DNA from: CAZBPZ01 sp964493955
GTDB lineage: Bacteria > Chloroflexota > Dehalococcoidia > Dehalococcoidales > Fen-1064
Direction: 5' to 3'
NCBI GenBank assembly: GCA_964493955.1
Contig: CAZBPZ010000027.1
Coordinates: 1-19,343, forward strand
Length of the DNA: 19,343 nucleotides
A model generated the notes under the pieces. The model saw nothing but the letters and a program-made list of their open reading frames with translations. It was not told the DNA's origin and did no database searches. This document shows, piece after piece, positions 1 to 6,605 of this stretch. How positions within the stretch are numbered: the first letter of the stretch is position 1; the number at the start of each line of letters is the position of its first letter. Made by a program: the position numbers and the translations under genes.

Positions 1-1
1 G

Positions 2-78
2 TGGTGGGCGGTAGTGGATTTGAACCACTGACCTCTGCGATGTCAACGCAACGCTCTAACCAACTGAGCTAACCGCCC
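2..78 (-). tRNA. tRNA-Val (anticodon GAC)
   Basis: The reverse strand folds into a complete cloverleaf. The acceptor arm GGGCGGT/ACCGCCC lies at 72-78 and 6-12. The D-arm is GCTC/GAGC, the anticodon stem is TTGCG/CGCAG with one G-U pair, and the T-arm is AGTGG/CCACT around TTCAAAT. The seven-base anticodon loop TTGACAT places GAC at 42-44, which reads GUC and GUU valine codons. Discriminator A is at position 5, and the 3' CCA is encoded at 2-4. The base pairing is complete and no intron is seen. Confidence 0.97.
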
Positions 79-85
79 CAAAATC

Positions 86-114
86 ATGCTAGCAGATGCT
101 CAGTCCTCATTCAA
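86..114 (-). promoter_or_regulatory. Candidate promoter of tRNA-Val
   Basis: TTGAAT (109-114, -35) and TAGCAT (86-91, -10) are separated by 17 bases on the minus strand, and each matches consensus at 4 of 6 positions. Transcription would begin near 78-80, essentially at the first base of the mature tRNA. Confidence 0.45.
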
Positions 115-225
115 GAGTCCACCGGCCCGGCCGGCAGAGGGAGCGCCGCTACCCGGCCTGGCTGCTCCTGCCGAAGCCCTGGCGTCCTGTCCTTGCCAGC
201 GCCGTTATGGCAGGCACCCGGTCAT

Positions 226-864
226 CTACCTGCCGGCGTCAACCTCGGGTCCGTAGGCCTGCCCGGGGGTGACCGCCCGTGCCACCGCTGCGGCTGCCAG
301 CAGCTTAGCGACGTCACCGGCAACAAAGGGTACAAAGCCCATCCCCAGGAGTGCCGCCGGCGCAACAGGCTCACCCTGCACCAGCCCGAGCCACACTCCC
401 AGCTGTGCCAGGCCCGGCACGTAAATCAGCACGAAATTGGCCACGGCCATCAGCCCCAGCATGCTAAGGAAGCTGCGTGACCTGACATACCTATCGGTAA
501 AGTGGCCCAGGAAAAGGGCCGCCAGCACGAAACCGATGAGGTAACCACCGGTCGGGCCAGCCAGGTGCGAGATACCACCGGCCCAGCCACTGAACCAGGG
601 AACTCCGGCGATACCCAGTCCAGCGTAGAGCGCCATCGAGACGCCTCCCCACCACCTGCCCAGGAGCACACCCGCCAGCAGCACGGCGAAGGTCTGCCCT
701 GTAACCGGCACCGGGCTCCACGGTACCGGCATCCTGACCTGCGCCAGCAAGCCTACCAGGCAGGCCATCCCCAGTGCCAGGGCCAGCTTCGCGGGGATGC
801 TGAGCCCGTACCTGCACCTGAAGGCGTCATACTTGACCCGGTTGATTGCGGCAGCTACCTGCAT
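226..864 (-). CDS. bioY: BioY family biotin transporter, S component
   Basis: A 212-residue integral membrane protein of the BioY family, the substrate-binding component of ECF-type biotin uptake systems. The recognisable signature is PVPVTGQTFAVLLAG near residues 52-66, followed by GxxxMALYAGLGIAGVP and then GPTGGYLIGF near residues 104-113. The rest is a series of hydrophobic segments consistent with about six membrane helices. I chose the ATG at 862-864 because GGGGAGG (875-881) sits about ten bases upstream. An upstream in-frame start would add a polar, arginine-rich tail that does not fit the family. No ECF ATPase or T-component gene is adjacent, so the protein either shares energising modules encoded elsewhere or works alone, as some BioY proteins do. 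The next gene on this strand toward the left is the tRNA. Confidence 0.93.
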   Translation of the reverse strand: MQVAAAINRVKYDAFRCRYGLSIPAKLALALGMACLVGLLAQVRMPVPWSPVPVTGQTFAVLLAGVLLGRWWGGVSMALYAGLGIAGVPWFSGWAGGISHLAGPTGGYLIGFVLAALFLGHFTDRYVRSRSFLSMLGLMAVANFVLIYVPGLAQLGVWLGLVQGEPVAPAALLGMGFVPFVAGDVAKLLAAAAVARAVTPGQAYGPEVDAGR

Positions 865-938
865 CTGATACGTACCTCCCCTTGTTCGGCTAGTTGTGAA
901 CTTACGCCTGCCGGGCGGCGGTAAGAAGCTCACCGGCT

Positions 939-967
939 AATCTAACACACGGCCCACCGTGTTTCAA
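939..967 (-). promoter_or_regulatory. bioY promoter with palindrome in the spacer
   Basis: On the minus strand, TTGAAA (962-967) and TAGATT (939-944) are 17 bases apart. Most of the spacer is filled by the inverted repeat ACACGG-CCCA-CCGTGT (947-962), a typical position for an operator. The leader to the bioY start would be about 68 nt. Binding by a biotin-responsive regulator is plausible but unproven. Confidence 0.5.
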
Positions 968-1003
968 CCCCGCCCGAGGTGCCCGGAGCGGCCGTTACGC
1001 CGC

Positions 1004-1234
1004 CTACCGGGTGGGACGCTCCGTGCCAATGAGGGCAATCTCAATACCCTTACCACAGTGAGGACAGATTACGTTAACCACCAGCGGCCGGTTCATGACA
1101 CGCTCGGCCACGGCCGTCACCATCGAATCAATGTTGTCCAGCCGCCGGTCCAGCATGTCAAGGCGTTTCTGAATACGCTCAATGTCCTCTGCGGTCTGGC
1201 TGGTTGTTGCCGGGGCCGGCTTCTCATCTACCAA
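1004..1234 (-). CDS. Small coiled-coil protein with C-terminal CPHCG motif
   Basis: A protein of about 76 residues that I cannot assign to a named family. After a short Pro/Ala-rich N-terminus, residues of about 14-47 form an acidic and basic heptad-like segment (EDIERIQKRLDMLDRRLDNI), which predicts a coiled coil. Near the C-terminus VICPHCGKGIEI carries one CxxC pair, so a metal site would need dimerisation. The TTG at 1232-1234 is preferred because GGAGG lies about eight bases upstream. The more upstream ATG at 1265-1267 overlaps a perfect -10 box and cannot be translated from that promoter. The gene is divergent from the EF-Tu-like gene. The function is unknown. The coiled coil together with the metal pair suggests an oligomeric adaptor, but that is inference only. 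Confidence 0.62.
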   Translation of the reverse strand: MVDEKPAPATTSQTAEDIERIQKRLDMLDRRLDNIDSMVTAVAERVMNRPLVVNVICPHCGKGIEIALIGTERPTR

Positions 1235-1265
1235 GACGGGGTCCTCCAGCAGGCTCAGTCCACCC

Positions 1266-1294
1266 ATTATAGGTAGTGGCCATGCCCGTGTCAA
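1266..1294 (-). promoter_or_regulatory. Perfect-consensus sigma-70 promoter (minus)
   Basis: TTGACA (1289-1294) and TATAAT (1266-1271) are separated by exactly 17 bases on the minus strand, an identity match to the housekeeping consensus. The start site would be near 1259. It drives the small coiled-coil gene and rules out that gene's upstream start codons. Confidence 0.8.
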
Positions 1295-1313
1295 AAGCGC
1301 TCCCCCGGCGGCC

Positions 1314-1342
1314 TTGATTTGCCGCGGCCGGTTGACTATACT
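1314..1342 (+). promoter_or_regulatory. Promoter of EF-Tu domain-2-like gene
   Basis: TTGATT (1314-1319) and TATACT (1337-1342) have a 17-base spacer on the plus strand. The predicted start is near 1349, leaving a leader of about 18 nt that contains the ribosome site GGGAGG. It is divergent from the promoter at 1266-1294. Confidence 0.7.
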
Positions 1343-1366
1343 GGGTGGCACACGGGAGGTGTGTCA

Positions 1367-1627
1367 ATGGCTGAGGTAGAAATCGGCAAGGTGAGCGATT
1401 TCTTTGCCCGGCCGGTTGTGGCCGGGATTGAGCTGACAGGCAGCCTCAAGGTGGGGGACCGGATCCGGATTAAGGGCCACACCACGGACATGGAGCTCAC
1501 GGTAACTTCCATGCAAATCAACAATGTCAACGTTGAGGAAGCCAAGGCGGGTGATGCCGTGGGTGTGAAGGTACCGGACCGTTGCCGCCACGGCGATAAG
1601 GTCTTCAAGGTTACGGACGAGCCGTAG
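1367..1627 (+). CDS. Stand-alone EF-Tu domain-2-like beta-barrel protein
   Basis: An 86-residue protein resembling domain 2 of translation GTPases (EF-Tu/IF-2 beta-barrel). It runs IGKVSDFFARPVVAGIEL, then SLKVGDRIRIKGHTTDMELTV, then NNVNVEEAKAGDAVGVKVP and a closing GDKVFKV, which is the classic order of strands and glycine turns. No GTP-binding domain is present. The ATG at 1367 is supported by GGGAGG (1354-1359) and by a promoter ending just upstream. Similar single-domain proteins are known in archaea and some anaerobic bacteria, annotated as elongation-factor-like, and related domains occur at the C-terminus of U32 peptidases. Its role is unknown. The gene is monocistronic, and no clear terminator follows. 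Confidence 0.8.
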   Translation: MAEVEIGKVSDFFARPVVAGIELTGSLKVGDRIRIKGHTTDMELTVTSMQINNVNVEEAKAGDAVGVKVPDRCRHGDKVFKVTDEP

Positions 1628-1771
1628 CACCGGGCGGCCCGGCAGCTGCGGGGCCAGGAAACCACCCCGCCTGCCGGCTACGGTTGCTCGTAGCACCGGG
1701 CATCTGTTCCGGGCAAGAGGCATACCACCTTGTGCTGAGCACGGCGCTGAACGGCCCGGATTGGCTCTGCC

Positions 1772-2028
1772 CTACTCTTCGGCGACAGTCTCGACATCGA
1801 CGTCGTACCCCTGGTTTGCCTCAACCACCGCGCCGCCGCCGACGGTGACATCGAAAAAGGCCGCCACAATGTAGTCCCTGTCAACGGCGACTATCTCACC
1901 GGCCCCCTCGGCAGGCTTCCCGACACCCAGTGTCACCGTTACCGGGAAACGGACGCTCACGGTGCCCTCGTAGCCGGCCCCCTGGCGGGCCCGACCTGCT
2001 CCACGACCACCTCAAGCTCAGTAAGCAA
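1772..2028 (-). pseudogene. Hypothetical small beta-rich protein, probable frameshift
   Basis: Positions 1772-1960 can encode 62 residues from a GTG, rich in beta-type sequence such as VRFPVTVTLGVG and DYIVAAFFDVTVGGGAVVEA. Just upstream, in another frame, a TTG at 2026-2028 begins LLTELEVVVEQVGPARG and then hits TGA at 1958-1960. The two frames would join smoothly (...VEQVGPAR/GAGYEGTVSVRF...) if one base were added to the five-C run at 1978-1982. The most economical reading is one gene of about 85 residues, disrupted by a single-base indel that is either real or a sequencing error. I do not recognise the family. No strong ribosome-binding site is visible at either start, so confidence is modest. 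Confidence 0.35.
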
Positions 2029-2392
2029 CCCTTCTTTAAATGGCCGCCGCGGCGACATCGTTAGAGACCGGCGGCCCCACGAAGGCGACCGGCATCCCGA
2101 GCTGCATGGCCACCGCCTCAGCGTTGTTACGGGGCCACTGCTCCGTGGCGGCCTTCAACTCTTGCGATGCCTTCGCTTCGCCAAATGAGACCCGGGAACT
2201 GGCCCCCGGCTGACCGCCGCACCCGGCCGCGACATTACACCCTTCCGGCAGGTTGCGACCGGTGCCAGGCTGATAATCCAGACGACGCACTGCCAGACGA
2301 GTGCAGTCGGCCGCGGCCGCCTTTGCTACGGAACAGTACACCCACGGAACGCGGTTGTCAATTCCCGGGTGCAAAAAAGGAGGTGGCCCGTC
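2029..2392. other. Gap with no convincing gene
   Basis: This stretch between the ribH stop and the frame-disrupted small ORF holds no gene I can support. A minus-strand open frame (2036-2374, TTG start) has an atypical Ala/Cys-rich composition and no ribosome site. Its C-terminal part, including LGMPVAFVG, faintly recalls precorrin-8X methylmutase, but that is not enough for a call. A possible minus-strand promoter, TTGACA (2357-2362) with a 17-base spacer and TACTGT (2334-2339), could drive the small ORF to the left. The region may be a decayed gene. Confidence 0.4.
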
Positions 2393-2857
2393 TTAGCCGA
2401 CGGCCTTCAGCAGGTTAGCCATCTCAATAGCGTTGACGGCGGCATCGAAGCCCTTGTTGCCAATCTTGGTGCCGGCCCGCTCGATTGCCTGCTCCAGGGT
2501 ATCGGTGGTAATGACCCCGTAGGAGACAGGCACCCCGGAGTCCAGCCCCACCCGGGCGATACCCTTGGTCACCTCGGCGGCAATGTACTCAAAGTGGGGC
2601 GTAGCCCCCCGCACCACCGCCCCCAGGCAGATGACAGCATCATAGCGACGGGTGCGGGCCATCGCCTGCGCTACCAGGGGTATCTCAAACGAGCCAGGCA
2701 CCCAGGCTACATCCACGTCGTCCGGGTTGACCCCGTGGCGGACCAGGGCGTCCTGTGCCCCGTCCAGGAGCTTCCGGGTGATAAACTCGTTGAAACGGGA
2801 AACCACAATGCCAAACTTCAGGCCCTTCCCCAGCAGCATTCCTTCAAAAAGACTCAC
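2393..2857 (-). CDS. ribH: 6,7-dimethyl-8-ribityllumazine synthase
   Basis: A 154-residue lumazine synthase, the usual family length. It condenses 5-amino-6-ribitylamino-uracil with 3,4-dihydroxy-2-butanone 4-phosphate to make the riboflavin precursor, normally in a pentameric or icosahedral cytoplasmic assembly. Visible landmarks are the substrate loop SRFNEFI (20-26), the PGSFEIP motif (54-60), the phosphate-binding and catalytic segment RGATPHFEYIA with His88, and NKGFDAA (134-140). It starts with GTG at 2855-2857, preceded by a near-perfect AAGGAGGA site at 2862-2869. It is the last gene of the rib operon, 44 bp after ribBA. A short T-run follows the stop without a clear hairpin. Confidence 0.97.
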   Translation of the reverse strand: MSLFEGMLLGKGLKFGIVVSRFNEFITRKLLDGAQDALVRHGVNPDDVDVAWVPGSFEIPLVAQAMARTRRYDAVICLGAVVRGATPHFEYIAAEVTKGIARVGLDSGVPVSYGVITTDTLEQAIERAGTKIGNKGFDAAVNAIEMANLLKAVG

Positions 2858-2901
2858 GTCGTCCTCCTTGTTCGCCCGCCGGCCCCGGCCGGCGGATGGT
2901 G

Positions 2902-4137
2902 CTAGACCTCCGGGGCACCGGTGCCGTTGATGGCGTCAAGCCCGTCAAGCAGGTGCCCCAGCTTGGCCTTCTTGGTCTCCAGGTAGTGCAGGTTGTAGGG
3001 GTTGGGCGGAGATACAATCGGCACCGCCTCCACCACCTTCAGCCCGTAGCTCTCCAGGCCAATCCGCTTCCTGGGATTGTTGGTGAGGAGCCGGATTTCG
3101 TGCAGGCCGAGGTCAGCCAGTATCTGCGCCCCGATACCGTATTCCCGCTGGTCGGGCGCAAAGCCGAGGGATATGTTTGCCTCCACCGTGTCCAGCCCCT
3201 GGTCCTGAAGGGCATAGGCCCGAATCTTGTTGTGGAAGCCAATCCCCCGCCCTTCCTGCCTCATGTAGAGGAGGACACCCCGCCCCTCCTGGCCAATCTT
3301 TTCCATGGCCATGTTGAGCTGCTCGCCGCAGTCACAGCGAAGGCTGCCCAGGACATCACCCGTGACGCACTCACTGTGGACACGCACCAGCACCGGCTCC
3401 TCTGTCGTTATGTCACCCATCACCAGTGCCAGGTGCTCACCGGTATCAACGTCGCTCCGGTAGGCAATGGCCCGGAACTCGCCGTGGCGGGTCGGCAGGG
3501 CGGCTTCGGCCACGCGGTGGACCAGCTTCTCGTGGCGCCGGCGGTAGGCAATCAGGTCGGCCACGCTGACAATCTTGAGCCCGAACCGCGCCGCAAACTC
3601 CTCGAGCTGCGGCAGGCGGGCCATGGTGCCGTCTTCGTTCATAATCTCGCAGATGACCCCGGCCGGCTGCAGCCCGGCCAGGCGGGCCAGGTCAACAATT
3701 GCCTCGGTCTGCCCGGCCCGGACAAGCACCCCGCCCTCGCGGGCGCGCAGCGGGAAAACGTGCCCCGGCTGCACCAGGTCTTCCGGCCGGGTGGACGGGT
3801 CAACCAGGGTCAGGATGGTACGGGCGCGGTCGGCCGCCGAAATCCCGGTGCTGACGCCGTGCTTGGCCTCGACCGATACCGTGAAGGCGGTCGAGAAGCG
3901 CGAGGTGTTGTCACGCACCATCATCGGTATCTTCAGCTCGTCCAGGCGCTGGCCGGTGAGCGGCGTGCAAATCAGCCCCCGGCCGTGCTTGGCCATAAAG
4001 TTTATGGCCTCGGGCGTGACCTTCTCGGCCGCCATTGCCAGGTCACCCTCGTTTTCCCGGTCCTCGTCATCGACGATGATAACAAGCTTACCCGCCCGGA
4101 TATCCTCAATGGCCTCTTTGATGGTTGCCAGTCCCAT
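2902..4137 (-). CDS. ribBA: Bifunctional DHBP synthase / GTP cyclohydrolase II
   Basis: A 411-residue fusion of both entry enzymes of riboflavin synthesis. Residues 1-200 are the RibB domain, which converts ribulose 5-phosphate to 3,4-dihydroxy-2-butanone 4-phosphate. It shows DDEDRENEGDL (23-33), the HGVSTGISAADR segment and GHVFPL (125-130). Residues 205-400 are the RibA domain, which opens GTP and releases formate and pyrophosphate. It has the zinc cysteines in HSEC (Cys257) and RCDC (Cys268, Cys270), then RQEGRGIG (293-300) and LQDQGLDTVEAN. All key residues seen are intact, so both activities are expected. The ATG at 4135-4137 follows G-rich ribosome-site sequence. It lies 23 bp after ribE in the same operon. 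Confidence 0.97.
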   Translation of the reverse strand: MGLATIKEAIEDIRAGKLVIIVDDEDRENEGDLAMAAEKVTPEAINFMAKHGRGLICTPLTGQRLDELKIPMMVRDNTSRFSTAFTVSVEAKHGVSTGISAADRARTILTLVDPSTRPEDLVQPGHVFPLRAREGGVLVRAGQTEAIVDLARLAGLQPAGVICEIMNEDGTMARLPQLEEFAARFGLKIVSVADLIAYRRRHEKLVHRVAEAALPTRHGEFRAIAYRSDVDTGEHLALVMGDITTEEPVLVRVHSECVTGDVLGSLRCDCGEQLNMAMEKIGQEGRGVLLYMRQEGRGIGFHNKIRAYALQDQGLDTVEANISLGFAPDQREYGIGAQILADLGLHEIRLLTNNPRKRIGLESYGLKVVEAVPIVSPPNPYNLHYLETKKAKLGHLLDGLDAINGTGAPEV

Positions 4138-4160
4138 ACTCCCCCCGATACTCCCCGGTT

Positions 4161-4790
4161 CTACCCTGCTACAAAGCCGTGCTCCCGCAGGAACGCCTCG
4201 GTGATGCCGCCGTTGCCCGGCCGGCCTAAAGCTTCGACATACTTGGCAATTATGTCCACTTCCAGATTGACGATGTCCCCGGCCCGCCGCTCCCCGAGGG
4301 TGGTGTGGCGGCGGGTGAAGTCCACCAGCGACACCACGAAGGACAGGCCGCGGCGCCCGGTCACCGTCAGGCTCACACCATCAACCGCGATGAACCCCTT
4401 CTCTACCACGTAACGCATTATGGCCGCGGGGGCCCCGAACTCCATCAGCACGGCCCCCGCCTCGGGCGTCACCGCCAGGACGCGCCCCGTGCCGTCGATG
4501 TGCCCCTGTACGAAGTGCCCCCCGAGGCGCCCGCCCACCACCAGGGCCCGTTCCAGGTTTACGCCATCGCCCGGCCGCAACCGGCCCAGGTTGGAACGCC
4601 TGACCGTCTCCGGCATCAGGTCGGCCGTGAAGGTGCCATCATCAAGCCGGGTCACCGTCAGGCAGACGCCGTTGACACTGATGCTGTCTCCCACGGCCAG
4701 CCCTTCCATGACGGTACCCGCCCTAACGCAGAGCCAGCCCTGGCCCACCGCCACCACGCGCCCGATTTCCTCGGTAATCCCGGTGAACAT
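4161..4790 (-). CDS. ribE: Riboflavin synthase, alpha subunit
   Basis: A 209-residue riboflavin synthase that dismutates two lumazine molecules into riboflavin and the pyrimidine intermediate. It opens with the family's MFTGITEE and contains two repeated lumazine-binding barrels. The first carries SVNGVCLTV (38-46) and the second AVDGVSLTV (135-143). The linker motif GHFVQGHIDG is at 91-100. It starts at ATG 4788-4790, directly after the ribD stop with a single base between (TAG-G-ATG), which indicates translational coupling. The family symbol varies: some databases call this gene ribC. Nothing unusual is seen. Confidence 0.96.
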   Translation of the reverse strand: MFTGITEEIGRVVAVGQGWLCVRAGTVMEGLAVGDSISVNGVCLTVTRLDDGTFTADLMPETVRRSNLGRLRPGDGVNLERALVVGGRLGGHFVQGHIDGTGRVLAVTPEAGAVLMEFGAPAAIMRYVVEKGFIAVDGVSLTVTGRRGLSFVVSLVDFTRRHTTLGERRAGDIVNLEVDIIAKYVEALGRPGNGGITEAFLREHGFVAG

Positions 4791-4791
4791 C

Positions 4792-5883
4792 CTACCCCGT
4801 CACGTACCCCGTAATCATGACATCGCGGCCGAGCTCGCGGATGCTGACCTTTTCCAGCCTGATGGCATCGGCCATCCGGAGGGCGCCGGTGCCGGCCACC
4901 GGCGTCGGAGCCCGGGCACCGCCAATAATGACCGGTGCCACAAAAGCCGTGACCTTGTCAACCAGGTGCCGGTCAAACAGGGAGCCCAGCAGCCTGCCGC
5001 CGCCCTCCACCAGCACGCTCGTGACCCGGCGCTCACCCAGCACCCGCAGCAGCGCCTCCAGGTCCACCAGCCCCCTCTCCGACGGCAGGGAGACCACCAT
5101 GGCCCCCGCCCGCCGGTAGCCCTCGGCCACCTCCGGGTCGGCCTCGGTCCCCAGCGCCAGCAGCAGCGACCCCGGCTCATGGAAGACCCGGGCCGAAAGC
5201 GGCGTACGCCCCCTGGCGTCGGCCACCACCCGGAGCGGCTGGGTATGGCTCGTCCCGCCCTGCTCGGCGCTGCGGCGTGTCAGCCGGGGGTCGTCTGCCA
5301 GTATGGTCTCTACCCCCACCATTATAGCGTCGGCGGCATGCCGCAGTGAATGCACGTAGCGGCGCGACTCCTCGCTGCTTATCCAGCGGGAGTCACCGCT
5401 GCGGCTGGCAATCTTGCCGTCGAGGCTCATGGCGAACTTGGCAATAACGAAGGGGGTACCCGTGGTAATGAACTTGGTGTAGGCCTCGACTATCTCGGCC
5501 GCCTCGTCGGCCCCTTCGCCCACATGGGTCTCGATGCCGTGCTGCCGCAGCTCCTCGGCCCCCTTCCCCGCCACCTGCGGGTTGGGGTCCAGCATGGCAA
5601 TATGCACCGCGGCCACCCCGGCGTCGATGATGGCACGCGTACACGGCGGGGTACGCCCGAAGTGGCAGCAGGGCTCCAGCGTCACGAAGAGGGTGCCCCC
5701 GCGCGCCGCCTCTCCTGCCTGCCGCAGTGCCACAATCTCGGCGTGGTCAGAGCCGGGAGGCTGCGTGTAGCCCTGCCCCACCACCCGGCCGTCCCGGACG
5801 ATGACCGCCCCTACCGCCGGGTTGGGGCTGACCTGCCCCAGCGCCAGCCGGGCAAGTGCCAGCGCCTGCTCCATGTATTCCAT
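4792..5883 (-). CDS. ribD: Bifunctional riboflavin deaminase/reductase
   Basis: A 363-residue two-domain enzyme that carries out the second and third steps of the pathway on the GTP cyclohydrolase II product. The N-terminal cytidine-deaminase-like domain has the zinc ligands HAE (47-49) and PCCHFGRTPPC (71-81, with Cys72 and Cys81). The C-terminal reductase domain begins near residue 143 with KFAMSLDGKIA and SGDSRWISS, followed by DAIMVGVETILADDPRLT. The start at 5881-5883 (MEYMEQAL) fits the family. A longer upstream frame would run through the promoter and is rejected. A second ATG at 5872-5874 is possible. It is the first gene of the operon, and no FMN riboswitch is visible upstream. Confidence 0.95.
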   Translation of the reverse strand: MEYMEQALALARLALGQVSPNPAVGAVIVRDGRVVGQGYTQPPGSDHAEIVALRQAGEAARGGTLFVTLEPCCHFGRTPPCTRAIIDAGVAAVHIAMLDPNPQVAGKGAEELRQHGIETHVGEGADEAAEIVEAYTKFITTGTPFVIAKFAMSLDGKIASRSGDSRWISSEESRRYVHSLRHAADAIMVGVETILADDPRLTRRSAEQGGTSHTQPLRVVADARGRTPLSARVFHEPGSLLLALGTEADPEVAEGYRRAGAMVVSLPSERGLVDLEALLRVLGERRVTSVLVEGGGRLLGSLFDRHLVDKVTAFVAPVIIGGARAPTPVAGTGALRMADAIRLEKVSIRELGRDVMITGYVTG

Positions 5884-5893
5884 ACCTGGGGCA

Positions 5894-5923
5894 ATTCTAG
5901 CATCGGGCCGAACACAACCGCAA
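5894..5923 (-). promoter_or_regulatory. Candidate promoter of the rib operon
   Basis: The minus strand shows TAGAAT (5894-5899), 5 of 6 matches to -10, with a weak TTGCGG (5918-5923) 18 bases upstream. Transcription would start near 5887, only a few bases before the ribD ATG. The mRNA would then be almost leaderless unless the ATG at 5872-5874 is used. Confidence 0.45.
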
Positions 5924-5945
5924 GGCAACCCCTCACCACCAGTGG

Positions 5946-5974
5946 TGGCAAGCCCCGGCGAGGCGGCGTATAAT
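5946..5974 (+). promoter_or_regulatory. lepB promoter with perfect -10
   Basis: TATAAT at 5969-5974 on the plus strand overlaps an ATG at 5973 that opens the longest frame. The weak -35 is TGGCAA (5946-5951) with a 17-base spacer. Transcription from about 5981 excludes the ATG at 5973 and points to the GTG at 6012. Confidence 0.6.
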
Positions 5975-6011
5975 GAGCATAGCCACCCTGCAAGGAGAGA
6001 CCCGAGCACAA

Positions 6012-6572
6012 GTGAAGACCCCAATCCGTGACTTTCTTCTTATGCTGGCGCTGGCGGTGGTTGTCTTCGTTGGCCTGCGTTTCACGGTGCAGACCTTCGT
6101 CGTCTACGGGCCAAGCATGGAGCCCAACTTCTACGAGCACCAGCGCCTCATCGTCAACAAGATTGTCTACCTGCTGCACAGCCCGCAGCGGGGGGATGTC
6201 ATCGTCTTTGAGCCGCCGGGCAGCCAGCGTGATAGCTACATCAAGCGCATCATCGGTCTGCCGGGAGAGAGGGTCGAAATAAGAGACGGCCAGGTCATAA
6301 TCCACCGGCCGGACGGCACCACCATCTGGCTGGAAGAGCCATATATCAAACGCCCGGCGCGGCACTCCTACACGGGCGACATTATCCCTGACGGCGAGTA
6401 CTTTGTCCTGGGAGACAACCGCAACAACACCAACGACTCCCGCAACGGCTGGACGGTGCCCCGCAGTAACATCATCGGCAAGGCATGGGTCTCAATCTGG
6501 CCGCCCAGCACCTGGGGGCTGGCCGCCAACTACCCCTTCGAGGGTGCCACCGCCAGTACCGCCGGCAACTAG
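6012..6572 (+). CDS. lepB: Signal peptidase I
   Basis: A type I signal peptidase of 186 residues that cleaves signal peptides of exported proteins on the outer face of the membrane. A single N-terminal anchor spans about residues 8-30. It is followed by the catalytic serine box YGPSMEPNF (Ser35), the lysine box SYIKRIIGLPGE (Lys78) and the conserved FVLGDNRNNTNDSR (131-144). The Ser/Lys dyad is intact. I chose the GTG at 6012-6014, with AAGGAG at 5992-5997, because the upstream in-frame ATG overlaps the -10 box. The 14-base spacing of that site is a little long. pyrE follows 33 bp downstream and is probably co-transcribed. Confidence 0.94.
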   Translation: MKTPIRDFLLMLALAVVVFVGLRFTVQTFVVYGPSMEPNFYEHQRLIVNKIVYLLHSPQRGDVIVFEPPGSQRDSYIKRIIGLPGERVEIRDGQVIIHRPDGTTIWLEEPYIKRPARHSYTGDIIPDGEYFVLGDNRNNTNDSRNGWTVPRSNIIGKAWVSIWPPSTWGLAANYPFEGATASTAGN

Positions 6573-6605
6573 CCGGGCCGCAAGCACACCTTCCGGAGGG
6601 TAATC

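Noticed and set aside
2036..2374. A 112-codon minus-strand frame, with LGMPVAFVG recalling precorrin-8X methylmutase
   Set aside because: No ribosome site, odd composition, and the resemblance is limited to a few residues; no cobalamin genes nearby.
2370..2386. An AAGGAGGTGG sequence resembling a plus-strand ribosome-binding site (and, on the other strand, a 16S 3' end)
   Set aside because: No start codon or gene follows it, and no rRNA sequence surrounds it.
2896..4413. Long plus-strand open frame of 505 codons opposite ribBA and ribE
   Set aside because: It is an antisense shadow of two clearly conserved genes, with a low-complexity composition and no family motifs, caused by high GC.
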